Of a DNA stretch of 64,000 nucleotides, positions 9,409 through 19,152 are shown piece by piece. This stretch comes from Bacteroides faecis MAJ27 (GTDB taxonomy: Bacteria > Bacteroidota > Bacteroidia > Bacteroidales > Bacteroidaceae), in assembly GCF_900106755.1 (NCBI RefSeq), contig NZ_FNNN01000008.1:146087-210086 (forward strand). The letters run 5' to 3'. A program made the translations under genes and the position numbers. Under the pieces are notes generated by a model. It made no database searches, was not told the DNA's origin, and saw only the letters and a list, made by a program, of their open reading frames with translations. Positions within the stretch are counted from its first letter, which is position 1. Each line of letters opens with the position of its first letter.

Positions 9409-9416
9409 CAAAGCTA
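9409..9416 (-). promoter_or_regulatory. -7 box TAGCTTTG of nadB
   Basis: On the minus strand TAGCTTTG matches TAnnTTTG. Transcription would begin near 9402, which excludes the GTG at 9406 as start of nadB and favours the ATG at 9388. Confidence 0.55.
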
Positions 9417-9494
9417 CAAAATAAGTTACTTCGTTGTTCTTTTCGTTGTCACTAATTCATAAAATTGCTACCTTGCAGGCAAAAAATTGACAAA

Positions 9495-9890
9495 ATGAAT
9501 CGAATTTTTCATGCCCGCATTGCCTGGTACCACTATTTTCTGTTGCTGGTGCTTACTGTAAATGCCGTCGGCGCTTTGTGGTGTAAATATATCTTGCCGG
9601 CAGTGCTGTTGATGCTTCTGCTTATTGTAGTGATCGAACAGATTATTCATACGGTTTATACCGTGTCTGCCGATGGCAATCTGGAGATATCTATGGGACG
9701 GTTTATCCGTAAAAAAGTAATCCCCATTGCCGAAATTACCGCTATCAGGAAGTATCATTCCATGAAGTTCGGAAAGTTTTCGGTGACGAACTATGTGTTG
9801 ATAGAGTATGGAAACGGGAAGTTTGCCTCGGTAATGCCTGTCAAGGAACATGAATTTGTGGAGTTGATTAAAAAGAAAATGGAACAATAA
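9495..9890 (+). CDS. Membrane protein with a bacterial PH-like domain
   Basis: About 131 residues from the ATG at 9495. Two hydrophobic segments (about residues 9-45) are followed by a beta-rich cytosolic domain (ISMGRFIRKKVIPIAEITAIRKY) that looks like the small bacterial PH-domain families. An upstream in-frame TTG (9465) would extend it by ten polar residues and looks less likely. It starts about 106 bp from the nadB ATG in the divergent direction and ends 11 bp before lpdA, so it may be cotranscribed with it. Function unknown. Confidence 0.7.
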   Translation: MNRIFHARIAWYHYFLLLVLTVNAVGALWCKYILPAVLLMLLLIVVIEQIIHTVYTVSADGNLEISMGRFIRKKVIPIAEITAIRKYHSMKFGKFSVTNYVLIEYGNGKFASVMPVKEHEFVELIKKKMEQ

Positions 9891-9901
9891 ATTCTATATC
9901 T

Positions 9902-11245
9902 ATGAAATACCAAGTTATTATCATCGGTGGCGGTCCCGCAGGATATACAGCTGCCGAAACTGCCGGTAAAGCCGGTTTGAGCGTATTGCTGATCGAGAAA
10001 AACAGTCTGGGCGGTGTCTGCCTGAATGAAGGATGTATCCCGACAAAAACATTGTTGTATTCGGCCAAGACTTATGACAGTGCGCGGCATGCCTCGAAAT
10101 ATGCGGTGAATGTTTCCGAAGTTTCCTTCGATTTGCCTAAAATCATTGCCCGTAAAAGCAAAGTAGTGCGCAAGTTGGTATTGGGTGTCAAAGCGAAGCT
10201 GACTTCCAATAATGTAACGATGGTGACGGGAGAGGCACAGATCATAGATAAGAACACTGTTCGCTGCGGTGAAGAAACCTATGAAACGGAAAATCTGATA
10301 CTGTGTACGGGTTCCGAAACTTTTATCCCTCCTGTTCCCGGTGTGGAAACGGTGAATTACTGGACACATCGGGATGCGCTGGATAGTAAGGAACTGCCTG
10401 CTTCTCTGGTTATTGTCGGTGGTGGAGTAATCGGTATGGAATTTGCGTCATTCTTTAATAGCCTGGGTGTGCAAGTGACGGTGGTAGAGATGATGGATGA
10501 GATTCTGGGGGGAATGGATAAAGAACTGTCCGGCCTGCTCCGTGCCGATTATGCGAAGCGGGGTGTTAAGTTTTTGCTCAGCACTAAAGTTGTCGCTTTA
10601 TCACAGACGGAAGAAGGTGCGGTGGTTTCGTATGAGAATTCGGAAGGAAATGGTAGTGTTACGGCAGAGAAACTATTGATGAGCGTCGGACGTCGTCCCG
10701 TGACAAAAGGTTTCGGACTTGAAAATCTGAATCCGGATAAAACCGGGCGTGGTGCTATCAGGGTCAATGAGAAGATGCAGACTTCATTGCCCGGTGTCTA
10801 TGTTTGCGGTGATCTGACAGGGTTCTCTTTGCTGGCTCATACAGCTGTTCGTGAAGCGGAAGTGGCTGTGCATACTATTCTGGGTAAAGAAGACGCTATG
10901 AGTTATCGCGCTATTCCGGGAGTGGTCTATACAAATCCGGAAATTGCCGGAGTCGGTGAGACGGAAGAATCGGCCTCATCAAAAGGCATTACTTATCAGG
11001 TAGTGAAACTTCCGATGGCTTATTCCGGTCGTTTCGTTGCAGAGAATGAAGGAGTGAACGGGGTTTGCAAGGTACTGCTGGACGAACAGGAACGGGTGAT
11101 TGGTGCACACGTACTGGGTAATCCTGCTTCGGAGATTATCACACTTGCCGGAACAGCTATCGAGCTTGGGCTGACTGCTGCCGCATGGAAAAAGATCGTT
11201 TTCCCTCATCCTACGGTAGGGGAGATTTTCAGGGAAGCGTTATAA
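9902..11245 (+). CDS. lpdA: Dihydrolipoyl dehydrogenase
   Basis: A 447-residue FAD/NAD disulfide oxidoreductase (E3), which reoxidises dihydrolipoamide of 2-oxoacid dehydrogenase or glycine cleavage complexes. Seen: GGGPAGYTAAE for FAD, the redox disulfide GGVCLNEGCIPTK, the NAD-binding VGGGVIGMEFA, the GDLTG motif and the C-terminal HPTVGE with the catalytic His-Glu pair. There is no N-terminal lipoyl domain. No E1/E2 genes are adjacent. Confidence 0.94.
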   Translation: MKYQVIIIGGGPAGYTAAETAGKAGLSVLLIEKNSLGGVCLNEGCIPTKTLLYSAKTYDSARHASKYAVNVSEVSFDLPKIIARKSKVVRKLVLGVKAKLTSNNVTMVTGEAQIIDKNTVRCGEETYETENLILCTGSETFIPPVPGVETVNYWTHRDALDSKELPASLVIVGGGVIGMEFASFFNSLGVQVTVVEMMDEILGGMDKELSGLLRADYAKRGVKFLLSTKVVALSQTEEGAVVSYENSEGNGSVTAEKLLMSVGRRPVTKGFGLENLNPDKTGRGAIRVNEKMQTSLPGVYVCGDLTGFSLLAHTAVREAEVAVHTILGKEDAMSYRAIPGVVYTNPEIAGVGETEESASSKGITYQVVKLPMAYSGRFVAENEGVNGVCKVLLDEQERVIGAHVLGNPASEIITLAGTAIELGLTAAAWKKIVFPHPTVGEIFREAL

Positions 11246-11384
11246 TGGTTGCATCGGTTTTGCCGCAAGTTATCAGGCACGGGGGGATTCTTCATTATGT
11301 GCTGATAGCTCCTGACGGCAAAAGCCAGGGCATATAGGGGTGGTTATGGAAAAGGACCACCTTTATTGCCATAAATTGTTTAGC

Positions 11385-12785
11385 ATGAAGAAAAGTCTTT
11401 TATTAGCTGTTTTGTCAGTATGCCTTCTTCCCTTGTGGGGACAGGCAAATCTTTCCCAAATAGATTCTCTGGTTCGGAAAATGCTTCCCGAAGCGTCCGA
11501 AGTCGGCATATCCGTATATGACCTGACGGCAAAGAAATCCCTCTATACCTATCATGATACGAAACTTTCCCGTCCGGCTTCTACCATGAAGTTGCTGACT
11601 GCTGTTACGGCGCTCTCCCGTTCCGACGCGGACAATCCTTTCTGTACGGAAGTATGGTATGATGGCGTGATAGAACATGACACGTTGCAGGGCAACCTGT
11701 ACGTTGTCGGCGGATTCGATCCGGAATTTGATAGTCTGATGATGGATTCATTGATAGAAGAAGTAATCACCTTCCCTTTTTCGGTCATCAGCGGACAGGT
11801 ATATGGTGATGTTTCGATGAAAGACTCTCTTTATTGGGGACATGGATGGGCATGGGATGATACTCCGGAGGCTTATCAGCCTTATTTATCTCCATTGATG
11901 TTCTGTAAGGGTGCTGTAGAGGTGACGGTAGTTCCCGGTTCCCAGCAAGGAGATACGGCGAGTATATCCTGCAAGCCGGCATCTTCTTATTATACAATGA
12001 CGAATCGGACCAAGACACGTACTCCTTCTGCCGGAAAGTATTCGTTATCGAGAGATTGGCTGACTAACGGGAATAATCTGACCGTAACAGGGAATGTTTC
12101 TACGTTTAGGAAGGATCTGGTAAACGTCTATGATTCAGGAAGTTTCTTTATGCATGCCTTTCTGGAACGTCTCCGTGCGAAAGGAATCGTAGTCCCCGAA
12201 TCGTATGGTTTTACTGAATTACCGGCGGATGGAGTTGAACAAATGGCTCGTTGGGAGACTCCGGTACAGAAAGTGCTGAACCAGTTGATGAAGGAAAGTG
12301 ATAATCTGAATGCGGAAGCGATGCTTTGCCGTATTGCGTCACAAGCCACCGGAAAGAAACATGTGACGGCGGAAGATGGTATTGTCGAAATTATGAAGCT
12401 GATCCGTAAACTTGGACACGATCCGAAGGACTATAAGATTGCGGACGGTTGCGGACTGTCTAATTATAATTACCTCTCTCCCGCCCTGTTGGTCGATTTC
12501 TTGAAATATGCTTATTCGCAAACAGATGTTTTTCAGAAACTGTATAAGTCTCTTCCTGTTGCCGGGATAGATGGAACGTTGAAAAACAGAATGAAGAATA
12601 CTTCCGCATTCAGAAATGTCCATGCAAAGACCGGCTCATTTACTGCTATCAACGCGCTTGCCGGATATCTGAAGATGAAGAACGGACATGAAGTGGCTTT
12701 TGCTATTATGAATCAGAATGTGCTTTCGGCAGCTAAGGCAAGGGCTTTTCAGGATAAGGTTTGCGAGGTCATTATCGGGCGTTAA
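11385..12785 (+). CDS. dacB: D-alanyl-D-alanine carboxypeptidase/endopeptidase (PBP4 family)
   Basis: A 466-residue periplasmic peptidase of family S13 that trims peptidoglycan stem peptides or cross-links. The signal peptide starts MKKSLLLAVLSVCLL, and so the ATG at 11385 is preferred to the in-frame GTG at 11340. Penicillin-binding motifs: ASTMK (SxxK nucleophile), SDNLNAE (SxN) and HAKTGSF (KTG). The inserted domain between SxxK and SxN, typical for class C PBP4, is present. Confidence 0.93.
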   Translation: MKKSLLLAVLSVCLLPLWGQANLSQIDSLVRKMLPEASEVGISVYDLTAKKSLYTYHDTKLSRPASTMKLLTAVTALSRSDADNPFCTEVWYDGVIEHDTLQGNLYVVGGFDPEFDSLMMDSLIEEVITFPFSVISGQVYGDVSMKDSLYWGHGWAWDDTPEAYQPYLSPLMFCKGAVEVTVVPGSQQGDTASISCKPASSYYTMTNRTKTRTPSAGKYSLSRDWLTNGNNLTVTGNVSTFRKDLVNVYDSGSFFMHAFLERLRAKGIVVPESYGFTELPADGVEQMARWETPVQKVLNQLMKESDNLNAEAMLCRIASQATGKKHVTAEDGIVEIMKLIRKLGHDPKDYKIADGCGLSNYNYLSPALLVDFLKYAYSQTDVFQKLYKSLPVAGIDGTLKNRMKNTSAFRNVHAKTGSFTAINALAGYLKMKNGHEVAFAIMNQNVLSAAKARAFQDKVCEVIIGR

Positions 12786-12933
12786 TTCCGGTGAATGAAA
12801 AAGGCTGTTGATAGAAAAAGTGAATACCTGCTTAAAATAATGCTCTTTTATTTGAACGTTTGCTTTATTGGCGTGTATGCTTTGTCAGAACGGTTCTAAT
12901 TAAGCAATGTTGAATTAAATAAAAGAGTAAACA

Positions 12934-14115
12934 ATGAAAGCTATCAAATATCTGTTACTTATTATGCTGTGTTTTTACGGCGAACAGATTTATTCTCAAA
13001 AAAAAGCGGTCTGGGTGCCAGACTCTATTGCGTCTCAAATTTCTGTGATTCAGAATCAGGCCCGCGAGTGGAAACAGCACACCGATGAAAATCCAAAAGA
13101 TGAGAAAGCATGGATGCGCTATGTACGAACGATCCAAACACTCAAATCGCTTACTCCCGGCGATAGCATCGAAAAGGAAATCAATGAAATGATGGTCAAA
13201 GTGAAGAAATACATACCTAATACTGCTACTTATGCTTTGATACAAAATATGATTTTGCCTTTTAGTAAAAGTGATATGAGTTTCGATGAAATCATGGATA
13301 AGTGGCCTGATGCTGTTATGCATTATCCTACTTATATGGCTCTGTCCTTTCATAATAAGAATAGGTTGAAGGATGTTTCTATCCGATGGTATCAATCAGG
13401 TACGTACCCTCTCCAGTCTTTGAATTATACCTATAATGAATTGATTTCTGCAGAAAAAGATGCGTTAATATTTACTGATGCTAATTGGACGTTGTTTGCA
13501 AGTTATCTGCTTCAATATGGAAAGGGATTGTTTAACGATAAGAAAGTGATCTTCTCTGCTTTGATGCTTACTCCGTTCTCAATGAATGAGCTGACAGAGG
13601 AACTGGGCATACCGGAATTCAAAGATGCTGATCCGGAGTTTTATAAAAGTAAAACTCCAACAATGACATTTGCCAATGAAATGAAAAAACGCATAGAACA
13701 TATTGCCAAATATACCAAACGTCCCATTTATATCTCTGTTTCAACCAACGAAGCTGTGAAGAATTTATTGAAAGACCATTTATATGGTGAAGGGCTATTA
13801 ATGAGATATTCTTCCAAACCTTATGATAATCTGGCTGTCATGCGTCGTAATTTCGAGAATACCTATTTATTGGATTACTTATATGAAACGTTTTATCCGG
13901 AGACACTGACAGATGTTTGTCTTGATCTTAAAGGAGTAAAAATGCTTAGCATCTATTATGTACCGGCTTTCAAATCTCTTCTTCAGTTTTATAAGGAGTC
14001 TGGTGATGTGACTCATTATGATAAGCTTTATTCTTTGCTGGAATCTATCGTTAAGAAAGCAGATTATTATAGTGATGAAGTGCGTGAGCGTTATCTGAAA
14101 AGTATTAATTTCTAA
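12934..14115 (+). CDS. Secreted protein of unknown family, paralogue of the next gene
   Basis: A 393-residue protein with a signal peptide (MKAIKYLLLIMLCFYG...YS). I do not recognise the family. It is rich in Tyr, Lys and Leu and predicted mostly helical. Near the C-terminus it shares with the next gene the block KPYDNLAV-R-N-(F/Y), preceded by GLL/VMRYS, and a YNEL motif in the middle, showing that the two genes arose by duplication. It leads a four-gene run with an ECF sigma factor, so an envelope sensing or stress role is a guess. Confidence 0.8.
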   Translation: MKAIKYLLLIMLCFYGEQIYSQKKAVWVPDSIASQISVIQNQAREWKQHTDENPKDEKAWMRYVRTIQTLKSLTPGDSIEKEINEMMVKVKKYIPNTATYALIQNMILPFSKSDMSFDEIMDKWPDAVMHYPTYMALSFHNKNRLKDVSIRWYQSGTYPLQSLNYTYNELISAEKDALIFTDANWTLFASYLLQYGKGLFNDKKVIFSALMLTPFSMNELTEELGIPEFKDADPEFYKSKTPTMTFANEMKKRIEHIAKYTKRPIYISVSTNEAVKNLLKDHLYGEGLLMRYSSKPYDNLAVMRRNFENTYLLDYLYETFYPETLTDVCLDLKGVKMLSIYYVPAFKSLLQFYKESGDVTHYDKLYSLLESIVKKADYYSDEVRERYLKSINF

Positions 14116-14136
14116 ACTATCCCCATTAAAAAGATT

Positions 14137-15477
14137 GTGAAACAATTCATTTATATATTATTCCTGTTGGTAAGTTTTGGGCAGGCTTTGTTTGCTCAGT
14201 CTGTTGAGACAGAGCTATTAGAAGTTCGTTTGCTCGAAAGAATGCCTTTCCCGTTAGGAAAAGACTGGTATCAAGCTCAAAAAGAAGGTTGGAAAGCAGA
14301 AGTGATGAAGGATAAGAAAGATGTGCGGGCATGGGAAAACTATTTGTCTGCATGTGATGCCGAATATTGGGAAGAAACGGATTCACTACAGAAGCAGAAG
14401 CTGGATAAAGAACGCCACAAAGCTTTCAGAAAAATGCAGAAGTGTGTGCCCGATACCCGATTTTGTTACCAGCGTTTGCTGGATCAAGCAAAGGATAAAA
14501 AGAAGGAAGAGGTTCTTCTGCAAAAGCTTTTTTCTTTGAAGCGTACAAGTGAACTCGATTATGTGAATGATATTATACGTTGTCAGCGTGCAGGTCAGAC
14601 AGATAAAATAAAGGAAATATGTAAAGAGTGGTACTCTAGCGGTTTATATTCTCATGATCTTTTGTCTTACTGTTATAATGAACTTGTCGGATTGCAGGAA
14701 AATGCAATATTTGTTTCTGGTGCTTATGCTACTTTATGTTATCATTATCTGCTTCAATATGGGGCAGGACTTTTTAAGAATGTTCAGATTGTAGATGCGG
14801 ACGATTTTAATCATCCTTCTTCAGAAAGTGAATTTTGGAGAGAGATAGGAATGGATTCGGAAGAACTTCCTGATTGGAAAACAATGGCAGGTGGAAATTC
14901 TAAATCATGTTCATGGGATTCGGAAACTTCTCCTAAGTGGAAAGGAAGAAATAATCCGGGAGCATGGTATCTGACTGTTAAGAAAAACCGTCCGGTATAT
15001 TATCCGCAGTTTACCTCAACTTCGTATTTGAAAGAACTGAAAGACAGCCTTTACTCGGAAGGACTAGTATTTCGATATTCTACAAAACCTTATGATAACT
15101 TAGCTGTGATTCGGAAGAATTATGAGCAGAAATATTTGTTGGACTGTTTGCGGCAACCTTTGGTTCAAAATTCCTCGGTCTATTTTTCCGGCATTAATTA
15201 TTCAAAAAATTACATCGTATCTCTTTCTCCGCTTTTGCGCTTTTACGATGCAAGTGGCGATAAGAATCAAGCAATAAAGTTGCGGCACTTGTTACAGGGA
15301 ATTTTAGATAGAAGAGAAGAAGACGAGATTGTGAGTGTGGAGAGAGCTGAGTTTAATAAGTTAATGAAGGCAGTTGCTGATCGTATAAAGAATATGATAA
15401 AACAGGGAACTGCTACGGTTACTGTTAACAGTATTAAAGAGGAATACCAGCAACTAATTGATCCAGTGGAACCATGA
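14137..15477 (+). CDS. Secreted protein of unknown family, paralogue of the previous gene
   Basis: 446 residues, GTG start at 14137 giving a good signal peptide (LFLLVSFGQALFAQ). Same family as the previous protein: YNELVGLQENA, LLQYG-GLF, and the KPYDNLAVIRKNY block. It is longer by about 50 residues in the middle and at the charged C-terminal tail. The stop overlaps the start of the sigma factor by 4 bp (ATGA), which implies translational coupling. Confidence 0.8.
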   Translation: MKQFIYILFLLVSFGQALFAQSVETELLEVRLLERMPFPLGKDWYQAQKEGWKAEVMKDKKDVRAWENYLSACDAEYWEETDSLQKQKLDKERHKAFRKMQKCVPDTRFCYQRLLDQAKDKKKEEVLLQKLFSLKRTSELDYVNDIIRCQRAGQTDKIKEICKEWYSSGLYSHDLLSYCYNELVGLQENAIFVSGAYATLCYHYLLQYGAGLFKNVQIVDADDFNHPSSESEFWREIGMDSEELPDWKTMAGGNSKSCSWDSETSPKWKGRNNPGAWYLTVKKNRPVYYPQFTSTSYLKELKDSLYSEGLVFRYSTKPYDNLAVIRKNYEQKYLLDCLRQPLVQNSSVYFSGINYSKNYIVSLSPLLRFYDASGDKNQAIKLRHLLQGILDRREEDEIVSVERAEFNKLMKAVADRIKNMIKQGTATVTVNSIKEEYQQLIDPVEP

Positions 15478-16064
15478 CATTATTCAGTTCTTTCAAACGC
15501 GACGAAACAGATGAACAGCTGATGGAACGCTTTGTATTCAGAGACAACGAGAAAGCATTCGAAGAGCTTTATTGTCGCTATGCTCCCCGCTTCAAAGGTT
15601 TCTTTATACGGATGCTGTCGGCGGACGGAGCATTGGCAGACGATTTCCTGCAAGAGTTGTTTCTCCGGATTTATGAAGCCAGAGGTAGTTATCAGCATGG
15701 AAAGCAGTTTTCTACATGGGCTTTTTCGATGGCATATAATCTTTGCAAAAATGAGTACCGCCACCGTGACATAGTAGACGAGTACCGTTTGCAACAGTCG
15801 TATACGAATGAAGAAGATAGTTGCTCTTCACCTGAGTTTGAGGCTGTGCACGATCGGCAGGTTTTCGACCGGCAGTTGAAGAAAGCGCTTGCAGGATTGA
15901 CAGACGAACAACGGGCGGCATATACGCTCCGTTATGAGGAAGAACTTCCGGTACAGGAGATTGCCCAAGTCCTGTGTTGTCCGGAAGGTACAGTAAAATC
16001 TCGCTTATATTATACTTTGAAAGTATTGCAGCGTTCTTTATCAGATTATAATCCCCAAAAATAG
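15474..16064 (+). CDS. ECF (extracytoplasmic function) RNA polymerase sigma factor
   Basis: 196 residues with sigma-70 region 2 (FEELYCRYAPRFKGFF ... DDFLQELFLRIYEARGSY) and region 4 (LAGLTDEQRAAYTLRYEEELPVQEIAQVL, then EGTVKSRLYYTLK). The ATG overlaps the stop of the upstream secreted-protein gene by 4 bp, and the next gene encodes a single-span membrane protein in the position of an anti-sigma factor. This suggests a self-contained envelope signalling operon. Confidence 0.93.
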   Translation: MTLFSSFKRDETDEQLMERFVFRDNEKAFEELYCRYAPRFKGFFIRMLSADGALADDFLQELFLRIYEARGSYQHGKQFSTWAFSMAYNLCKNEYRHRDIVDEYRLQQSYTNEEDSCSSPEFEAVHDRQVFDRQLKKALAGLTDEQRAAYTLRYEEELPVQEIAQVLCCPEGTVKSRLYYTLKVLQRSLSDYNPQK

Positions 16065-16712
16065 ATGAATATGAAAAGTGATGATTTAGAAAGATTGGAA
16101 GAATCGCAGGAGATGCAACAGTTGATTCGCTCTGCTAAAGAGCAGTATGAGCAGGAAAAGTCTGCCCAGCCTCCGGTTCCTTATTCTGTCTTTGCACGGA
16201 CTCTTAAAGAAAGGCAGAAAGGTGAAAAGATGGAAGTGAAGCAGAAGCCATTCGGCAGGGGCGTTCTCGGGGAGAAGCATAAATATGGAAAACGTTCGGA
16301 GATTTCTCCCTGGTGGTTGGTAGCTGCCTGTTTGCTGGGGTGTATCATTGGTTATGGTGTTTCCAATACCCCGGATAGTCGGGAGACCGATACGGACAGG
16401 CTTGCTGTAACAGATACGGTGATCATTGTGCATGAGCGGGTGGATACCGTTTATCGGGAGGTAAAAGTGCCTTCCCAATCTTTGGTCGCTTCGCAAGCTG
16501 CCCCAAGATCTAAGGATACAAAACTTCCGGGAGAGCGTGTCAAGCCGGATCGAATAGAACGGGAATCAGAACCAGCTTTTATCTCTATCGAGTTCTTACA
16601 GCAACAACGAAATCTGCCGGACCCGGATAGTGAATGTTATGCTGCAAACGGAATGACGGTTGCCGAAGGCAACTATCCGTTTCACTTGTTGGCAACTGTT
16701 CCGTGCAAATAG
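16065..16712 (+). CDS. Single-span membrane protein, possible anti-sigma factor
   Basis: 215 residues beginning directly after the sigma factor stop (second possible ATG at 16071). The N-terminal half is charged and cytosolic with a predicted coiled coil (ESQEMQQLIRSAKEQYEQEK), one membrane helix lies at about residues 84-100 (WWLVAACLLGCIIGYGV), and the C-terminal half is periplasmic. No standard zinc anti-sigma motif (HxxxCxxC) is seen, so the anti-sigma role is inferred only from position and topology. Confidence 0.75.
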   Translation: MNMKSDDLERLEESQEMQQLIRSAKEQYEQEKSAQPPVPYSVFARTLKERQKGEKMEVKQKPFGRGVLGEKHKYGKRSEISPWWLVAACLLGCIIGYGVSNTPDSRETDTDRLAVTDTVIIVHERVDTVYREVKVPSQSLVASQAAPRSKDTKLPGERVKPDRIERESEPAFISIEFLQQQRNLPDPDSECYAANGMTVAEGNYPFHLLATVPCK

Positions 16713-16820
16713 TGTTTTCCTGTTGGAAGGATGATGTAGATATTATTTAGGTCCGGAGGGGGATGGCTTAAGAGGTAAAAGGAGCTCTATAGGTCCATGT
16801 TTCTGTTTGCCGGCTTTTGC

Positions 16821-17546
16821 TCAATCAATGACTTGGTAGTCTTGCTCAATGACAAAGTTTATAGGAACAGACATACAGACTGCTACAGGACGCCCCAGTT
16901 GCATACCCGGTTTCCATCGTGGCATCGATTCGATGATGCGTAATGCTTCTTTATCTAAGCTGGCAGATACGCTTTTGGTAACTTTTGCATCGCTGACATA
17001 TCCGTTTACGTCGATAGTAAATTCTACGGTGACTTGTCCCTCTTCTCCTGCCTGAAAAGCTTCTTCCGGGTATTGTATGTTTTTCTTGATAAATTCATCG
17101 AGCCCGCTTAATCCTCCCGGGAAGTCGGGATTGTTGATTATAACATTAATGAGCGTTTGCTCAGGCATATCTTCGGGCTTCACCTTAATAACTTGCTTTT
17201 TTCGAATAAATATATTATGAATTTGAAAAGTGTCCGGCTCCATTCGCACAAAAAGTTCCGATGGAAAATCTTTATTCAATTGTAACAGCACATCTTTCAT
17301 ACCTATATGTGAGAAATGGAGCGTCTCTTTATGTTTGGCTTCAATAGAAAAGCCTCCATTTATATCGGAAGAGGTGCTTCTGTCAGCTCCCGGAATATAG
17401 ATACTGACATTGCGCACAGGTTCTCCTTTCAGATTGATTACCTTACCTGTGAACTGCTGGAATTCCCTTTTTTGTGCAAAAACGTCGTTTGTATTTGCAA
17501 CGCAAATACAAACGACGAATGAAAGTATGAACGACAGACGTTTCAT
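16821..17546 (-). CDS. Secreted TonB C-terminal domain protein with CarboxypepD-like N-domain
   Basis: 241 residues. After the signal peptide comes a carboxypeptidase-regulatory-like domain (TGKVINLKGEPVRNVSIYIPG, residues ~38-110), then a TonB C-terminal domain (about 150-236: EGQVTVEFTIDVNGYVSDAKV, DKEALRIIESMPRWKPG). There is no transmembrane anchor and ExbB-binding region as in true TonB, so it probably acts as a periplasmic or outer-membrane partner rather than as energy transducer. The gene ends 3 bp before... that is, its start lies 3 bp beyond the CoA-transferase stop, so the two are likely cotranscribed. Confidence 0.83.
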   Translation of the reverse strand: MKRLSFILSFVVCICVANTNDVFAQKREFQQFTGKVINLKGEPVRNVSIYIPGADRSTSSDINGGFSIEAKHKETLHFSHIGMKDVLLQLNKDFPSELFVRMEPDTFQIHNIFIRKKQVIKVKPEDMPEQTLINVIINNPDFPGGLSGLDEFIKKNIQYPEEAFQAGEEGQVTVEFTIDVNGYVSDAKVTKSVSASLDKEALRIIESMPRWKPGMQLGRPVAVCMSVPINFVIEQDYQVID

Positions 17547-17549
17547 GCC

Positions 17550-19049
17550 TTATCTGGCATATTCAGCCCAATTCGTATTCTTCATATCCCCACTTTTGGC
17601 CAGTTCGGCGTGCATGCCAAGTGCAGCCTGAATAGCGTGCGGAGTTTGTGCTTTGCCACCTGCCAGTTTGAGATAATCCCAAAGTAACTGTTTGTAGTCC
17701 GGGTGTGCACAGTTTTCGATGATAGCCTGTGCGCGTTCTTTCGGGCTTTTGCCACGAAGATCGGCTACACCTTGCTCGGTGATGATGATGTTCACAGAGT
17801 GTTCGCTGTGGTCGAGGTGGGACACCATCGGTACGATAGCGCTGATTTTTCCTTCCTTAGCCACAGACGGACAAGTGAAGATTGAGATATAAGCGTTGCG
17901 GGTGAAGTCTCCCGAGCCGCCGATACCGTTCATCATCTTTGTACCGCCGATATGAGTAGAGTTTACGTTTCCGTACAGATCGACTTCGATTGCCGTATTG
18001 ATAGAGATAATGCCGAGTCGGCGTACCACTTCCGGATTGTTTGAGATTTCCGACGGACGGAGAACCAGCTTGTCACGGAAGAAGTCCATATCATTGTAGA
18101 TACCTTCCAGACAGTCATTAGTTACAGTCAGCGAACAAGCACTGCCAAACTTGATACGTCCTTCACGGATCAGACCGATCACAGAGTTCTGGATCACCTC
18201 CGTATACATTTCGAAAGCAGGAATCGTTTTGTCACGTCCCAGTGCACCGAGTACAGCGTTCGCAATGTTTCCCACTCCCGATTGCAAAGGAAGGAAGGTA
18301 GACGGGATGATGCCGCGCTTCATGTCGGCAGCAAGGAAGTCGGCAACGTTCTGGCCGATTTTGTCAGTCAACGGATCGGCGGCAGCGAATGAACGTGCTT
18401 CGTCCGGCCAGTTGGTTTCTACTACACCTACAATCTTCTTCGGGTCTACCTGGATATAAGGCAATCCGATGCGGTCACTCGGTTTGTAGATAGGAATTTC
18501 GCGGCGGTAAGGCGGGTCGAGCGGTTCGTACACGTCATGCAGACCCATGCAGGATTTGCTGTGTGCGGCGTTCAATTCAACGATGATCTGGTCGGCAAGG
18601 CGGCAGATAGTCGGAGAGATACCACCGGCAGCGGTCAGATAAATCTTTCCGTCCGGAGTCAGCTCACAGGCTTCGATGATTGCTACGTTTACCTTGCCCA
18701 TAAAGCCATAACGTACTTCCTGTGCCATTTGTGACAGGTGAATGTCGTTGTAGGCGATTTCCCCGTTGTTCACGGCTTTACGGAAGTCGGAGTTGGTGGT
18801 ATAAGGAGCGCGGTAGCGGATCGCTTTTGCACGTGACATAACGCCGTCGCAAGATTCTCCGGTAGATGCACCTGTGAAAATTCCTACTTGAAATGGGTTT
18901 CCCTTGGCATGTTCTGCTTCTGCAATTTTTGCGAGTTCAGCTGTAACAGCCTTTGCCGTTCCTGCCGGAGTAAATCCGCTCAGACCGATGTTGTAGCCAT
19001 GTTTGATCAGGCTTGCAGCTTCTGCTGCCGAAATACGATTGAATGACAT
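17550..19049 (-). CDS. Acetyl-CoA hydrolase/transferase family (succinate/acetate CoA-transferase)
   Basis: A 499-residue cytosolic class I CoA-transferase. It likely moves CoA between succinyl-CoA or propionyl-CoA and acetate, a step in Bacteroides succinate, propionate and acetate fermentation. The FTGASTGESCDG segment, the YTEVIQNSVIGLI block holding the expected catalytic Glu, and the NGIGGSGDFTRNA glycine-rich block are visible. Length is that of the AarC/Cat1 group. Exact substrates are inferred from family only. Confidence 0.9.
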   Translation of the reverse strand: MSFNRISAAEAASLIKHGYNIGLSGFTPAGTAKAVTAELAKIAEAEHAKGNPFQVGIFTGASTGESCDGVMSRAKAIRYRAPYTTNSDFRKAVNNGEIAYNDIHLSQMAQEVRYGFMGKVNVAIIEACELTPDGKIYLTAAGGISPTICRLADQIIVELNAAHSKSCMGLHDVYEPLDPPYRREIPIYKPSDRIGLPYIQVDPKKIVGVVETNWPDEARSFAAADPLTDKIGQNVADFLAADMKRGIIPSTFLPLQSGVGNIANAVLGALGRDKTIPAFEMYTEVIQNSVIGLIREGRIKFGSACSLTVTNDCLEGIYNDMDFFRDKLVLRPSEISNNPEVVRRLGIISINTAIEVDLYGNVNSTHIGGTKMMNGIGGSGDFTRNAYISIFTCPSVAKEGKISAIVPMVSHLDHSEHSVNIIITEQGVADLRGKSPKERAQAIIENCAHPDYKQLLWDYLKLAGGKAQTPHAIQAALGMHAELAKSGDMKNTNWAEYAR

Positions 19050-19152
19050 AAATAGTATAATTTCGCGTTAAATGCGGTTGATATTTGTTAGTTAATACTC
19101 AATGTTCAAAATACTTAAAAACTCATTACCGGTAATCTGGAAAGTTCATTAC

